Shown: positions 17,743 through 26,455 of the stretch, piece after piece
Numbering within the stretch: the stretch's first letter is position 1
How the letters are laid out: the number at the start of each line of letters is the position of its first letter
Assembly (NCBI GenBank): GCA_028282905.1
Contig: JANQGW010000149.1
Coordinates: 1 to 64,000, forward strand
From: Sedimentisphaerales bacterium
Lineage (GTDB): Bacteria; Planctomycetota; Phycisphaerae; Sedimentisphaerales; Anaerohalosphaeraceae
Direction: 5' to 3'
Length of the DNA: 64,000 nt
Position numbers and translations under genes: made by a program
The notes under the pieces: generated by a model
What the model was told of the DNA's origin: nothing
Seen by the model: only the letters and a program-made list of their open reading frames with translations
Database searches by the model: none

Positions 17743-18081
17743 ATGACATTTCGAATCATTAAAATGGAACTAGAGGCTAAACTGAAATCCGTCCAGCCAA
17801 CCGGCTTCTTCTCGTTTAGTCCCAGCGGCAAAATGGAAGCCAAGTGGTATAAAGACAGCGAACGGCTCAAGGTCAAAGTCTTCAAGATTAAACTGCCGGA
17901 TGGTTCGGCTGTCGATGTGTATGTCGATGAGCAAAAAATCGGCTCAATCACCCTTGAAAAAGGATGGGGAAAAATCGATACGGAAGGCGAATCCGTTTTA
18001 CCGCCGCTGGAAAAAGGACAAACCGTTGAAATCCGCTATCAGGACGAAGCCCTGCTGCGGGGACAACTGTATCGCGATTAA
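17743..18081 (+). CDS. Small beta-rich protein of unknown function
   Basis: 112 residues, soluble, no signal peptide. The core reads LPDGSAVDVYVDEQKIG and then a short ITLEKGWGKIDTEG block, followed by a VPP/LEKGQTVEIRYQDEALLRG-like end, giving a chain of beta strands. I have seen similar LPDG...VDVYVD...G...E patterns in uncharacterised planctomycetal and cyanobacterial proteins but cannot name a family. An AAAGGATTGCTCA sequence stands before the ATG. It lies 45 bases before argJ, on the same strand. Confidence 0.65.
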   Translation: MTFRIIKMELEAKLKSVQPTGFFSFSPSGKMEAKWYKDSERLKVKVFKIKLPDGSAVDVYVDEQKIGSITLEKGWGKIDTEGESVLPPLEKGQTVEIRYQDEALLRGQLYRD

Positions 18082-18126
18082 ACAATTACATAGGTACAGC
18101 CTACCTGTCATACGGAGATGATGAAT

Positions 18127-19329
18127 ATGCCGAATGAAACGATTACAGCACCGAAGGGATTTCAGGCCGCGGGACTGCACTGCGGCGTTAAACAGTCCGG
18201 CAAACCCGACCTGGCCTTAGTGTACTGCCCTACCGGCGCCAAAGCCGCAGCAGTCTTTACCACAAACGCCATTGAAGCGGCCCCGGTGACACTGTGTCGC
18301 AAGCAGGTCCAGAATGCTCCGATATACGCCGCCGTCGTCAACAGCGGCAACGCCAACGCCTGTACGGGCGCCAAGGGCTTGATGGCCGCCAATGTCATGT
18401 GCAACAAAGTCGCTAAGGAACTGGATATCGAGGCGTCACAGGTACTGATCGCCTCAACCGGCATCATCGGCAAACAACTCCCGATTACCAAAATCAATAT
18501 CGGTATTACCGATGCTGCCACAGTTCTGAGTGAAAGTCAGGCCGCCGGCAATAATTTCGCCAAGGCGATCATGACCACAGACACCCGGGCTAAGCAGGCT
18601 GTGCGAACAATTGACATCTACAGTAAAACCGTCACCATTGCCGCAACCGCCAAAGGCGCCGGCATGATCGGTCCGAACATGGCCACAACCATCTGCGTGA
18701 TCACCACCGATGCCGCCATCAGCAAACCCCTGCTGGGCAAAGCCCTTAAAAACGCGATCGGCGCCTCGCTGAACCGCCTGACCGTCGATGGGCACCAAAG
18801 CACGAATGATACCGCCATGATTCTGGCCTCCGGACTGGCGGAGAACCGAACCATAAAGAAGCAGGACGCCGGATATCGCCGGTTTGTTCGCGCCCTCAAC
18901 GACCTGTGCAGCGACCTCGCCCGCCAGATGGCACTGGACGCCGAAGGCGCCACGCGAATGTTCAAGGTCACGGTCAAAGGCGCCGCCAAAAAGACTGATG
19001 CCACCAAAGCCGCCAGAGCAATTGCCGATTACGACCTCGTCAAATGTGCCGTTCACGGCTCCGACCCCAACTGGGGACGGATTATCTGTGCGGTCGGTTC
19101 GTCCGGCGTCAAGCTCAATCCAGCCAAGCTGGCCTGTAAAATCGGCGATGTTTTCGTCTTCCGTAATGGAAAACCGACCAATTTTGACGCAAAGGCAGTC
19201 TCCAAAATCATCTCACAAAAGGAACACGAAATCACCGTGGACCTGAATGTTGGGAAACACCACGATTTCTGCTATGGATGTGACCTGAGCCGCGAATACG
19301 TCCACATCAATGCCGATTACCACACATAA
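18127..19329 (+). CDS. argJ: Bifunctional ornithine acetyltransferase / N-acetylglutamate synthase
   Basis: ArgJ moves acetyl from N-acetylornithine to glutamate, recycling the arginine pathway, and some members also use acetyl-CoA. The proenzyme cuts itself before a Thr in KGAGMIGPNMATTICV, which is visible here (Ala-Thr junction). GNANACTG, the STNDT segment in the beta chain and the C-terminal SREYVHINADYHT are also typical. In the segment LTVDGHQSTNDT a His replaces the usual acidic residue. Three ATGs lie at 18118, 18121 and 18127. The last is chosen because CGGAG then sits nine bases ahead. Length is about 400 residues, as expected. Confidence 0.94.
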   Translation: MPNETITAPKGFQAAGLHCGVKQSGKPDLALVYCPTGAKAAAVFTTNAIEAAPVTLCRKQVQNAPIYAAVVNSGNANACTGAKGLMAANVMCNKVAKELDIEASQVLIASTGIIGKQLPITKINIGITDAATVLSESQAAGNNFAKAIMTTDTRAKQAVRTIDIYSKTVTIAATAKGAGMIGPNMATTICVITTDAAISKPLLGKALKNAIGASLNRLTVDGHQSTNDTAMILASGLAENRTIKKQDAGYRRFVRALNDLCSDLARQMALDAEGATRMFKVTVKGAAKKTDATKAARAIADYDLVKCAVHGSDPNWGRIICAVGSSGVKLNPAKLACKIGDVFVFRNGKPTNFDAKAVSKIISQKEHEITVDLNVGKHHDFCYGCDLSREYVHINADYHT

Positions 19330-19359
19330 TGCAGTTCTTACAAAAGAAGGGGAATTTTA

Positions 19360-19430
19360 CCATGAAGCACATGAAGATCATGAAGTTTTAAATAATCATT
19401 TTCTTCATGTACTTTATGCTCTTCATGGTT
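19360..19430. repeat. CATGAAG nonamer hairpin repeat (second copy)
   Basis: CATGAAGCACATGAAGATC and a third CATGAAG unit are followed by inverted CTTCATG units ending CTTCATGG. The element resembles the one at 8449-8519 in unit length and hairpin layout but differs in bases, so it is a diverged copy of the same family. Confidence 0.7.
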
Positions 19431-19719
19431 TATCCCCACATCACTGATTTCAGGGGCTTTCTCTCACGGTTTTCTGTGGGGAAAATTCGCCTTATTTGTG
19501 CGATTCTAAAAAATTTCCAGCCTTTTTATCGGCCTGTTGTGCGAAAAAGCACAAAATCCAAAGAAACGGGCGAAAATACCCATAAAAAGGTTGAAAACAA
19601 TGCTGGAATCGCTAAACTGTGGGCGATTTTCGCGCTGATTTTGTGCGGATAATGTACGGCTTTACGTTGAGTATTAAAAAGTATCAAATTATCAATATTA
19701 AACTGAAAGGGATGTAACT
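19431..19719. other. Intergenic region upstream of hppA
   Basis: Together with the preceding repeat this stretch separates argJ from hppA by 390 bases. It contains T- and A-rich patches and a GAAAGGGATGTAACT ribosome site just before the GTG start of hppA. A short open frame over 19407-19652 overlaps the repeat and has no ribosome site, so I treat it as non-coding. I see no convincing promoter hexamers. Confidence 0.4.
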
Positions 19720-22140
19720 GTGAAAACTCTACTGAAATCAGTAGCGTTGGGACTGCCGGTACTGGCACTGTCATCAGTAGCCATGGCTGCCGGTGAAACT
19801 GAAACCACAGCTTCGGGTGCAGGTTTTATGGTTTCTGCGCCATATCTGTCGGTGCTATGTGCTCTCGTGGCATTGGGCATGGCTGTCTTCTTCTACAAGA
19901 AGATGATGAGTGCCCCGGAAGGCACCGAAACCATGGTCGAAATCGCGACCCACGTGCGTGAAGGTGCTTATGCCTATCTGAAACGCCAGTACAAGGTCGT
20001 TACATGGGTATTTGTGGTCCTGCTGGCCATTTTTGCATTCCTGGCCTACAAAGGCGTTCAGAACCCCTTCGTTCCCGTTGCGTTTCTGACCGGTGGTTTC
20101 TTCAGCGGTCTGTGCGGCTTTTTGGGAATGAAAACCGCCACCAACGCTTCTGCTCGTACCGCTCAAGGCGCCAGCGAAGGCCTCAACCGCGGCCTGACCG
20201 TTGCATTCCGCTCGGGTGCTGTCATGGGTCTGGTTGTTGTAGGCTTCGGTCTGCTCGACATCGCCCTGTGGTACATCGCACTGGATAAGTGGTTCTTCGC
20301 GATGGGCGAAGACGGCCTGACCAAGGGCTTTGCCATTGGCAACTTCGTTATGGTTCATAGCGGCCTCGATGCACAGCACAAACTGGTTGAAATTACCACG
20401 ATTATGATCACCTTCGGTATGGGTGCTTCCACGCAGGCACTGTTTGCCCGTGTGGGCGGTGGTATCTACACCAAGGCTGCTGACGTTGGTGCTGACCTGG
20501 TGGGTAAGGTCGAAGCAGGTATCCCGGAAGATGACCCGCGTAACCCCGCGACCATCGCTGACAACGTAGGTGACAATGTTGGTGACGTTGCCGGTATGGG
20601 TGCTGATCTGTACGAAAGCTATTGCGGCTCAATTCTGGCAACCGCCGCTTTGGGTGCTGCCGTGGGTACACAGCACGGCGATCCTGACAAGGCTCTGACA
20701 ATGGTTCTGGCCCCGATGATCGTTGCCGCCATTGGTATTATCCTGTCAATTGTCGGTATGTTCATGGTTAAGTGTAAAGAAGGCGCCTCCCAGAAGCAGC
20801 TTCTTAAGTCGCTGCTGGTCGGTACACTGGGAAGTTCGGTTCTGATCCTGATCGTCCTGGCGATTTTGGTACCGATGGGTATGATCACCTGGGGTATCTT
20901 CGGTTCGGTTGTTGCCGGTCTGGTCGCCGGTGTCGTTATCGGCCAGATTACCGAATACTACACTTCAGACGAATACAAACCTACCAAGGGTATTGCCGAA
21001 CAGGCCAACATGGGCCCGGCCACCGCGATCATCGACGGTCTGGCAGTCGGCATGTTCTCGACCGGTTGGTCGGTTATCACGATCGTCATCGGTATTGTCC
21101 TGGCGTTCGCTTGTGCCGGCGGTTTCTCTGACCTGTCCATGGGTCTGTACGGTATCGGCTTTGCCGCTGTGGGTATGCTGTCAACGCTGGGTATCACCCT
21201 TGCTACCGACGCTTACGGCCCAATTGCTGACAACGCCGGCGGTAACGCCGAAATGAGCGGCATGGGCGAAGAAGTCCGTAAACGTACTGACGCTCTGGAT
21301 TCACTGGGCAACACCACCGCTGCTACCGGCAAGGGTTTCGCCATTGGTTCTGCGGCTCTGACCGCCATGGCTCTGCTGGCCGCATATATCGAAGAAGTTC
21401 GTATCTGGCTGGCTAAAATCGCAACTGCCGGCGACGGTACCGTTGCAATCGGCGAGAAAGTATTCGCCGCCAAAGAGGGAATCGAAAATACGGTTTACCT
21501 CTCAACCGCTCCTGTCATGGAGTTTGTTGAAGCTTATAACATGTCCATTATGAACCCGAAACTGATCTGCGGCCTGTTCATCGGTGCTATGATGGCCTTT
21601 GTCTTCTGTGCAATGACCATGAAGGCTGTCGGCCGTGCGGCTGGTGCCATGGTGAACGAAGTTCGCCGTCAGTTCAAGGAAATTCCGGGCATTCTCGAAG
21701 GCACAGGCAAGCCGGACTATGCAAGTTGCGTAGCCATCTCAACTGCCGGTGCTCAGCGGGAAATGATTGTTCCTTCGGCGCTGGCAATTGCCGTACCGGT
21801 TCTGGTTGGTGTCACCTTGGGTGTTGCCGGCGTGATGGGTCTGCTGGCTGGCGGCCTGTGTGCAGGCTTCTCTCTGGCGATCATGCTCAACAACGCTGGT
21901 GGTGCATGGGACAACGCCAAAAAGTTCATCGAAAAGGGTGCTCATGGCGGAAAAGGCTCTGAAGCCCACAAGGCAGGTGTTGTAGGCGATACCGTCGGCG
22001 ATCCGTTCAAGGACACGTCCGGCCCGAGCCTGAACATCCTGATCAAGCTGATGACCATGGTGAGTGTAGTGTTCAGTGGCCTGGTCGTCAAACTCGAGCC
22101 CATGCTGGCGAGTTGGCTGAGCGGCATTTTCGGCGGCTAA
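19720..22140 (+). CDS. hppA: Membrane-bound K+-stimulated ion-pumping pyrophosphatase
   Basis: It couples pyrophosphate hydrolysis to H+ and/or Na+ export across the membrane. The 806 residues give about 16 helices. Signature blocks are [40 protein letters not shown] (substrate and Mg sites) and the C-terminal [14 protein letters not shown]. The segment [14 protein letters not shown] has Ala and Gly where K+-independent enzymes have Lys and Thr, so K+ stimulation is inferred. Residues 1-23 look like a cleavable signal ([10 protein letters not shown]), as in several Planctomycetes. The start is GTG at 19720 after AAAGGG; no ATG fits. A strong terminator follows, so it is monocistronic. Confidence 0.96.
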   Translation: MKTLLKSVALGLPVLALSSVAMAAGETETTASGAGFMVSAPYLSVLCALVALGMAVFFYKKMMSAPEGTETMVEIATHVREGAYAYLKRQYKVVTWVFVVLLAIFAFLAYKGVQNPFVPVAFLTGGFFSGLCGFLGMKTATNASARTAQGASEGLNRGLTVAFRSGAVMGLVVVGFGLLDIALWYIALDKWFFAMGEDGLTKGFAIGNFVMVHSGLDAQHKLVEITTIMITFGMGASTQALFARVGGGIYTKAADVGADLVGKVEAGIPEDDPRNPATIADNVGDNVGDVAGMGADLYESYCGSILATAALGAAVGTQHGDPDKALTMVLAPMIVAAIGIILSIVGMFMVKCKEGASQKQLLKSLLVGTLGSSVLILIVLAILVPMGMITWGIFGSVVAGLVAGVVIGQITEYYTSDEYKPTKGIAEQANMGPATAIIDGLAVGMFSTGWSVITIVIGIVLAFACAGGFSDLSMGLYGIGFAAVGMLSTLGITLATDAYGPIADNAGGNAEMSGMGEEVRKRTDALDSLGNTTAATGKGFAIGSAALTAMALLAAYIEEVRIWLAKIATAGDGTVAIGEKVFAAKEGIENTVYLSTAPVMEFVEAYNMSIMNPKLICGLFIGAMMAFVFCAMTMKAVGRAAGAMVNEVRRQFKEIPGILEGTGKPDYASCVAISTAGAQREMIVPSALAIAVPVLVGVTLGVAGVMGLLAGGLCAGFSLAIMLNNAGGAWDNAKKFIEKGAHGGKGSEAHKAGVVGDTVGDPFKDTSGPSLNILIKLMTMVSVVFSGLVVKLEPMLASWLSGIFGG

Positions 22141-22181
22141 GCATTGACGCTTGACGCAACAGCTTATTTCGAGTAGCTTAT

Positions 22182-22211
22182 AGGGGCACCCCAACGGGTG
22201 CCCCTTTTTTT
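22182..22211 (+). terminator. Rho-independent terminator of hppA
   Basis: AGGGGCACCC (22182-22191) pairs with GGGTGCCCCT (22196-22205) on a four-base loop and runs into seven T. It lies 42 bases after the hppA stop. Confidence 0.94.
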
Positions 22212-22218
22212 ATTGTAA

Positions 22219-22614
22219 ATGAAGATTAAAAATAAGACTCAGAATATGACCGAAGACACAAAAAAAGTCACCGATGACAAAGAACTGGCCGTCGCCGCCG
22301 CACGGATTGCCCGCGAGCGTAACTGCACGGATGTCAAAATCCTTGACCTGACCGGCATCAGCCCGGCCACGAACTTTTACGTCATCGCCACCACGACCAG
22401 TGACCGGCAAGGACGCACCGTCGCCGATGAAATCAGCGTCAAGGCAAAGGCCCAGGGCCATCAGCGCTACGGCATTGCCGGCTACGACCACGGCCAGTGG
22501 ATTCTGCTGGACTTTGTCAGCGTCGTCGCCCACCTGTTCAACGAGGACCAGCGAGACTACTACAACCTCGAAATGCTCTGGGGTGACGCGAAAGAATTGA
22601 CAATTGATGATTGA
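22219..22614 (+). CDS. rsfS: Ribosomal silencing factor RsfS
   Basis: RsfS binds L14 on the 50S subunit and blocks subunit joining in starvation. The protein shows AARIARERNCTDVKILDLTG, TNFYVIATTTSDRQGRTVAD, YDHGQWILLDFVSVVAHLF and the terminal RDYYNLEMLWGDA, all classic for the family. A downstream ATG at 22246 (MTEDTKKV) may be the true start, because the first ATG sits only eight bases past the hppA terminator tail. The product is 131 or 122 residues. argS follows after 20 bases of imperfect direct repeat (ACAATTGAT). Confidence 0.93.
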   Translation: MKIKNKTQNMTEDTKKVTDDKELAVAAARIARERNCTDVKILDLTGISPATNFYVIATTTSDRQGRTVADEISVKAKAQGHQRYGIAGYDHGQWILLDFVSVVAHLFNEDQRDYYNLEMLWGDAKELTIDD

Positions 22615-22634
22615 CGATGGACAATTGATTATTT

Positions 22635-24395
22635 ATGAAACCGATTACGACACTTCTCGATGAACGCATTTCGGCGGCGATTGCCGCGGTGACCGGGGAA
22701 ACCTCCCCTGCCATGATCATCCCCGCCAAGAATCCGCAGTTTGGCGATTACCAGGCCAACGGCGTCATGGCCGCAGCCAAGAAAGCTAAAACTAATCCGC
22801 GCGAACTGGCCCAGAAAATCGTTGATGCACTTGAAATTGATGACATCTGCCAACAGCCGGAAATTGCCGGGCCGGGATTTATCAACCTGCGGCTCAAAGA
22901 CAATTTTATCGCGGAACGCCTGCTGACGGTTAACGCCGATGCCGACCGACTGGGCATTGACACGACCGAATCGCCCAAGACCGTTGTCATCGACTATTCG
23001 GCCCCGAATATCGCCAAGCAGATGCACGTCGGCCATCTGCGAAGCACGATCATCGGCGACTGCATCAGCCGGATGGTCGAGTTTCAGGGCCATAACGTTA
23101 TCCGCCAGAATCATATCGGCGATTGGGGCACCCAGTTCGGAATGCTCATCGCCCTGCTGAAAGAACAATATCCGCATATCATTGAAAACCCTGCCGCGGT
23201 TGAAATTGCCGACTTGGAAGGCTTCTATCAAGCCGCAAAAGCGAAGTCCGACAGCGATGAAACCTTTGCCAAAACCGCTCGTGACGAAGTGGTCAAACTG
23301 CATAATCATGACGCCGACACCATGGCCGTCTGGAAACATATTGTTGATGAGTCCCGCAAGCATTACCAGCCGATCTATGAGCAACTTTCGGTTACGCTGA
23401 AAACGGATCATGAACGCGGCGAGAGCTTCTATGCCGACAAGCTAGCGGATGTGGTCAATGAGTTGAAAGACAAGGGTATCGCGACCGAGTCCGACGGTGC
23501 CATGTGTGTTTTTCCGGCCGGCTTTCAAAATAAAGAAGGCAACCCCCTGCCGTTTATCGTTCAGAAGTCGGATGGTGCATTTTTGTATGCCACAACGGAC
23601 ATGGCCGCCCTGCGGTTCCGGATCCATGACCTGAATGCCGATAAAGTTATCTACGTCACCGACGCCCGGCAGGCCATGCATTTCAGTATGCTGTTCGAGT
23701 CGGCTAAAATGGCCGGCTGGATCAGTAACGTTGACCTGATGCACGTCACGTTCGGCACCATGCTTGGTGATGACGGCAAGCCCTTTAAAACCCGCACCGG
23801 CGGAACCATCAAGCTCAGTGATCTGCTGGCCGAAGCCGTCGAACGTGCTACGAGCGTTGTCGAAGAGAAGAATCCGGACTTAACAGACGAGCAAAAAGCT
23901 GAGATAGCCAAAGCTGTCGGCATCGGCGCGGTTAAATACGCTGACTACTCCAATAACCGCAACAGCGACTACATTTTCAGCTTTGACAAAATGCTGGCCA
24001 TGGAAGGCAACACTGCCCCGTACATGCAGTATGCCTACGCCCGGATCAAATCCATTGAACGCAAAGCCGCAGGCAAAGATGTGGATATCTCCGGCGAACT
24101 GGCAGGCATTGACAGTCTGACCTTTACCGAAGAAGCGGAAAAAGATTTAGCCAAAATGCTGATTCGCTATGACCAGGCGATTTTCGGCGCAGCTGAAGAA
24201 TGCCGCCCGAATTACCTAACCAGCTATCTGTATGACCTGGCCCAGGCATTCAGCCGGTTTTACAACGCCTGCCCGGTTCTGAAAGCCGATGAAACCCAGC
24301 GTCCTGTACGGCTGCTGCTGTGCGATCTGACCGCCCGTACCATCAAGCACGGCTTGACCAAACTGCTCGGCATCAACGTCGTTGAACAAATGTAG
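22635..24395 (+). CDS. argS: Arginyl-tRNA synthetase
   Basis: A class I synthetase of 586 residues. It has SAPNIAKQMHVGHLRSTIIG, in which HVGH is the HIGH motif, an N-terminal tRNA D-loop-recognition domain, KTRTGGTIKLSDLL near residue 385 and the C-terminal anticodon-binding helices (YLYDLAQAFSRFYNACPVL). The classical KMSKS is replaced in this family, as is usual for ArgRS. The ATG has no strong ribosome site but is the only one before the N-terminal domain. Co-transcription with rsfS is probable. Confidence 0.97.
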   Translation: MKPITTLLDERISAAIAAVTGETSPAMIIPAKNPQFGDYQANGVMAAAKKAKTNPRELAQKIVDALEIDDICQQPEIAGPGFINLRLKDNFIAERLLTVNADADRLGIDTTESPKTVVIDYSAPNIAKQMHVGHLRSTIIGDCISRMVEFQGHNVIRQNHIGDWGTQFGMLIALLKEQYPHIIENPAAVEIADLEGFYQAAKAKSDSDETFAKTARDEVVKLHNHDADTMAVWKHIVDESRKHYQPIYEQLSVTLKTDHERGESFYADKLADVVNELKDKGIATESDGAMCVFPAGFQNKEGNPLPFIVQKSDGAFLYATTDMAALRFRIHDLNADKVIYVTDARQAMHFSMLFESAKMAGWISNVDLMHVTFGTMLGDDGKPFKTRTGGTIKLSDLLAEAVERATSVVEEKNPDLTDEQKAEIAKAVGIGAVKYADYSNNRNSDYIFSFDKMLAMEGNTAPYMQYAYARIKSIERKAAGKDVDISGELAGIDSLTFTEEAEKDLAKMLIRYDQAIFGAAEECRPNYLTSYLYDLAQAFSRFYNACPVLKADETQRPVRLLLCDLTARTIKHGLTKLLGINVVEQM

Positions 24396-24484
24396 TACAA
24401 CCGGACGATGAGTCCGGTTGTAAGTGAATAGTGAGTAGTTAATAGTGAATAATCCCGCATTCAGAATATCGTCGGAGAGGTAAC

Positions 24485-24892
24485 ATGCAAATCGTTCAGG
24501 AAACCTTCAACGTTAAAACGCATCGGCATTGTGAAATGATTGATATTACCGCACAGGTCCAGTCGGTTGTCTCCAGTTGCGGCTTTGACGCCGGACTGGT
24601 CACGATTTCCTGCCCACATACCACCGCGGCGATCACCATCAACGAAAACGCAGACCCGGACGTACCCCACGACGTCCTGCTGACACTGGAGGCACTCATT
24701 CCGACGCACCGCCCCGGCTACCGCCACTGTGAAGGCAACAGTGACGCCCACGTCAAGTCCTCCCTGTTCGGCTGCACTGAAACCGTCACTTTTTCAAACA
24801 ATTCTCTGGATCTCGGTACCTGGCAGGGGCTGTTTTTCTGTGAATTTGACGGCTCCAGAAACCGGAAAGTCAATGTCCAGATAATGGGCTAA
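24485..24892 (+). CDS. YjbQ family protein (UPF0047; secondary thiamine-phosphate synthase type)
   Basis: The 135-residue protein carries CPHTTAAITINENADPDV, EGNSDAHVKSSLFG and LGTWQGLFFCEFDG, the three strongly conserved blocks of the YjbQ trimer family. E. coli YjbQ has weak thiamine-phosphate synthase activity, and the true role is not settled. A His/Glu-lined pocket is suggested by the His and Glu in these motifs. The start has a clear ribosome site (GGAGAGGTAAC). A phrase-like repeat (GTGAATAGTGAG...) lies just upstream, between argS and this gene. Confidence 0.92.
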   Translation: MQIVQETFNVKTHRHCEMIDITAQVQSVVSSCGFDAGLVTISCPHTTAAITINENADPDVPHDVLLTLEALIPTHRPGYRHCEGNSDAHVKSSLFGCTETVTFSNNSLDLGTWQGLFFCEFDGSRNRKVNVQIMG

Positions 24893-24982
24893 AGCTCATA
24901 CCGGCTAAAATTCCAGACACACCGTCAGCTCCAGCGTCTGCGGAAGATTCTCATAAAGTCTTATAAGAAAAGGATATGCGCA

Positions 24983-25085
24983 TAAAAATGGCGAGGATCG
25001 CGGTTCCGTCTGGGGGGGGAAACGGTTTACCACTAGGCCTCGCCGAGGTTTATGATTAAGCCATTTTCTCTTGGCTTAATAATCT
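24983..25085 (-). ncRNA. Unidentified small RNA with C-rich loop and own terminator
   Basis: Transcribed leftward from a near-consensus promoter (25093-25121), about 103 bases. The RNA first forms an 8-bp hairpin (25073-25080 with 25055-25062). It then forms a long hairpin: a 7-bp base GGCGAGG/CCTCGCC (25038-25044 with 24990-24996), a GGT/ACC step, a CCGT/ACGG helix, and a 12-base loop containing eight consecutive C. It ends with CCATTTTTATG, so the second hairpin doubles as an intrinsic terminator. An alternative helix, CCTC-GGC-GAGG, competes with the terminator stem. No ORF of note lies inside, and no minus-strand gene lies immediately downstream. It does not show the SRP RNA GGAA-loop or the 6S, tmRNA or RNase P signatures. 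The C-rich loop could pair with Shine-Dalgarno sequences; that is inference. Confidence 0.7.
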
Positions 25086-25092
25086 AAATACT

Positions 25093-25121
25093 ACTATAGC
25101 GTGCATTAAACGGGGTGTCAA
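25093..25121 (-). promoter_or_regulatory. Near-consensus promoter with AT-rich UP region (small RNA)
   Basis: On the minus strand TTGACA (25116-25121) and TATAGT (25093-25098) are 17 bases apart. The 40 bases upstream, to about 25160, are A/T-tract rich, as in UP elements. It faces away from the topoisomerase gene and reads only into the small RNA. Confidence 0.82.
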
Positions 25122-25244
25122 GCATGTTTTTCAGAAAAAATTCCAGAAAAACAATAAAATAATCCTCCGGTTTCACAACAAACTGCCACAATCCCGACAC
25201 TGCTTTCCTGCAGTGGTTTTTGCCTCAGTAAGGCCTGTTTGCAC

Positions 25245-25273
25245 TTGCATCAGCCGCGATTTTAGCGTACAGT
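25245..25273 (+). promoter_or_regulatory. Promoter of the topoisomerase VI A gene
   Basis: TTGCAT at 25245-25250 and TACAGT at 25268-25273 are 17 bases apart, leaving a leader of about 43 bases before the ATG at 25323. A 6-bp hairpin with a T5 tail at 25198-25221 just upstream may insulate it from yjbQ readthrough. Confidence 0.5.
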
Positions 25274-25322
25274 AACACCTCTTATCTGATGGAAATAATT
25301 TTTAAACGGAGTTGATACCTCA

Positions 25323-26417
25323 ATGGCGAAAACCGCGAAAGTTCCTGTCGTTAGCCGCATCAAGGATAATGCACAACAGGTCTATAAAACGATTCTGGCC
25401 AATCGCAAACCGACAATGAGCACGCCAATCCGCTCGCTGTCGAACGTTAAATACGCGCCTCGCAAGGGCCACTTTGAAATGCTGGGTAAATCCAAAAAAC
25501 GAACCCTGACCGTCAATACTGTCAAGACGTTTGCCCAGACACTCAAGATGATGGCCCTGTCCAAAGAGCTGATCGAAACCGATGATATGGCCACGAAAAG
25601 GGAGGCCTATTATATCTCGAAAAACTGGGGCAAGGCCGGTTTCGCCGAACAACCCGAATCCGATACGATCATGGATGACATCGAGGCGATGTTCGGGGTT
25701 AACCGTGAACAGCTTAAGTTTGTGCCGGAGGAAAAAGGCGGTGACGTTGCCGGAAGCCTGTTTGTCATCGATAAGGACGCCCAGGGGCGTAAACTTAAAA
25801 TTGACTGCACCAAGTTCGGCTCCGGTGCCTATTCGATTCCATCGGAAGTCGAAGAATTAAAATTCCAGAGCAAGGCTAAATTCATTCTCGCAATTGAAAC
25901 AGCCGGTATGTTCCAGCGACTGGTCAAGTACGATTACTGGTCCAAGACCAACTGCATTCTCATCAGCATGGGCGGTGTACCGACGCGGGCGTGTCGGCGA
26001 TTTATCCGGCGTCTCAGCGATGACCTGAAAATCCCCTGCTACGCCTTTGTCGATGGTGACCCCTACGGGTATTTTAATATCTACCGAACGCTGAAAGTTG
26101 GCTCCGGTAACGCGGCGCATCTGAATGAATTCTTCTGCGTGCCGAAGACGACATTTCTGGGTGTGACTCCGCAGGACATCAAGGATTACGACCTGCCGAC
26201 GCATCCGCTCAAGGAAGTGGATATCAAGCGAGCCAAGGATGCGCTCAAGAACGACCCGTTCGTCAAGCACCATAAGGAATGGCAGCTTGCGATTAACCAG
26301 ATGCTCAAGATGGGTGTTCGTGTCGAACAGCAGGCCTTTGCCAAACACGGGCTGGACTTTGTGGTCAATGAATATCTGCCGGCTAAACTGAAAAACGTCA
26401 AGAAGTTTTTGCCCTGA
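25323..26417 (+). CDS. top6A: DNA topoisomerase VI subunit A (Spo11/TopVIA family)
   Basis: A 364-residue type IIB topoisomerase cleavage subunit. Residues 91-97 read TKREAYY, the catalytic Tyr context in the winged-helix domain. A Toprim domain follows with Glu192 in AIETAGMF and the DGDPYGYFNIYRTLKVGS block, whose Asp244 and Asp246 bind Mg2+. Size matches archaeal Top6A. The enzyme normally works as A2B2 with an ATP-driven B subunit, but no top6B is adjacent: upstream is the non-coding stretch with the small RNA, and downstream is a YggS gene. Topoisomerase VI is mainly archaeal and occurs in scattered bacteria. GGAG stands 12 bases before the ATG. Confidence 0.92.
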   Translation: MAKTAKVPVVSRIKDNAQQVYKTILANRKPTMSTPIRSLSNVKYAPRKGHFEMLGKSKKRTLTVNTVKTFAQTLKMMALSKELIETDDMATKREAYYISKNWGKAGFAEQPESDTIMDDIEAMFGVNREQLKFVPEEKGGDVAGSLFVIDKDAQGRKLKIDCTKFGSGAYSIPSEVEELKFQSKAKFILAIETAGMFQRLVKYDYWSKTNCILISMGGVPTRACRRFIRRLSDDLKIPCYAFVDGDPYGYFNIYRTLKVGSGNAAHLNEFFCVPKTTFLGVTPQDIKDYDLPTHPLKEVDIKRAKDALKNDPFVKHHKEWQLAINQMLKMGVRVEQQAFAKHGLDFVVNEYLPAKLKNVKKFLP

Positions 26418-26455
26418 TAACCGGTCACAGTAACTGGAAACCGATTATTGAAATA

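Noticed and set aside
19407-19652. Short open frame before hppA
   Set aside because: It overlaps the CATGAAG hairpin repeat, has no ribosome site and no domain.
24983-25085. Signal-recognition-particle (4.5S) or 6S RNA as identity of the small RNA
   Set aside because: The SRP GGAA tetraloop with AGCA-type internal loop is absent, and the length and single terminator hairpin do not fit 6S RNA.
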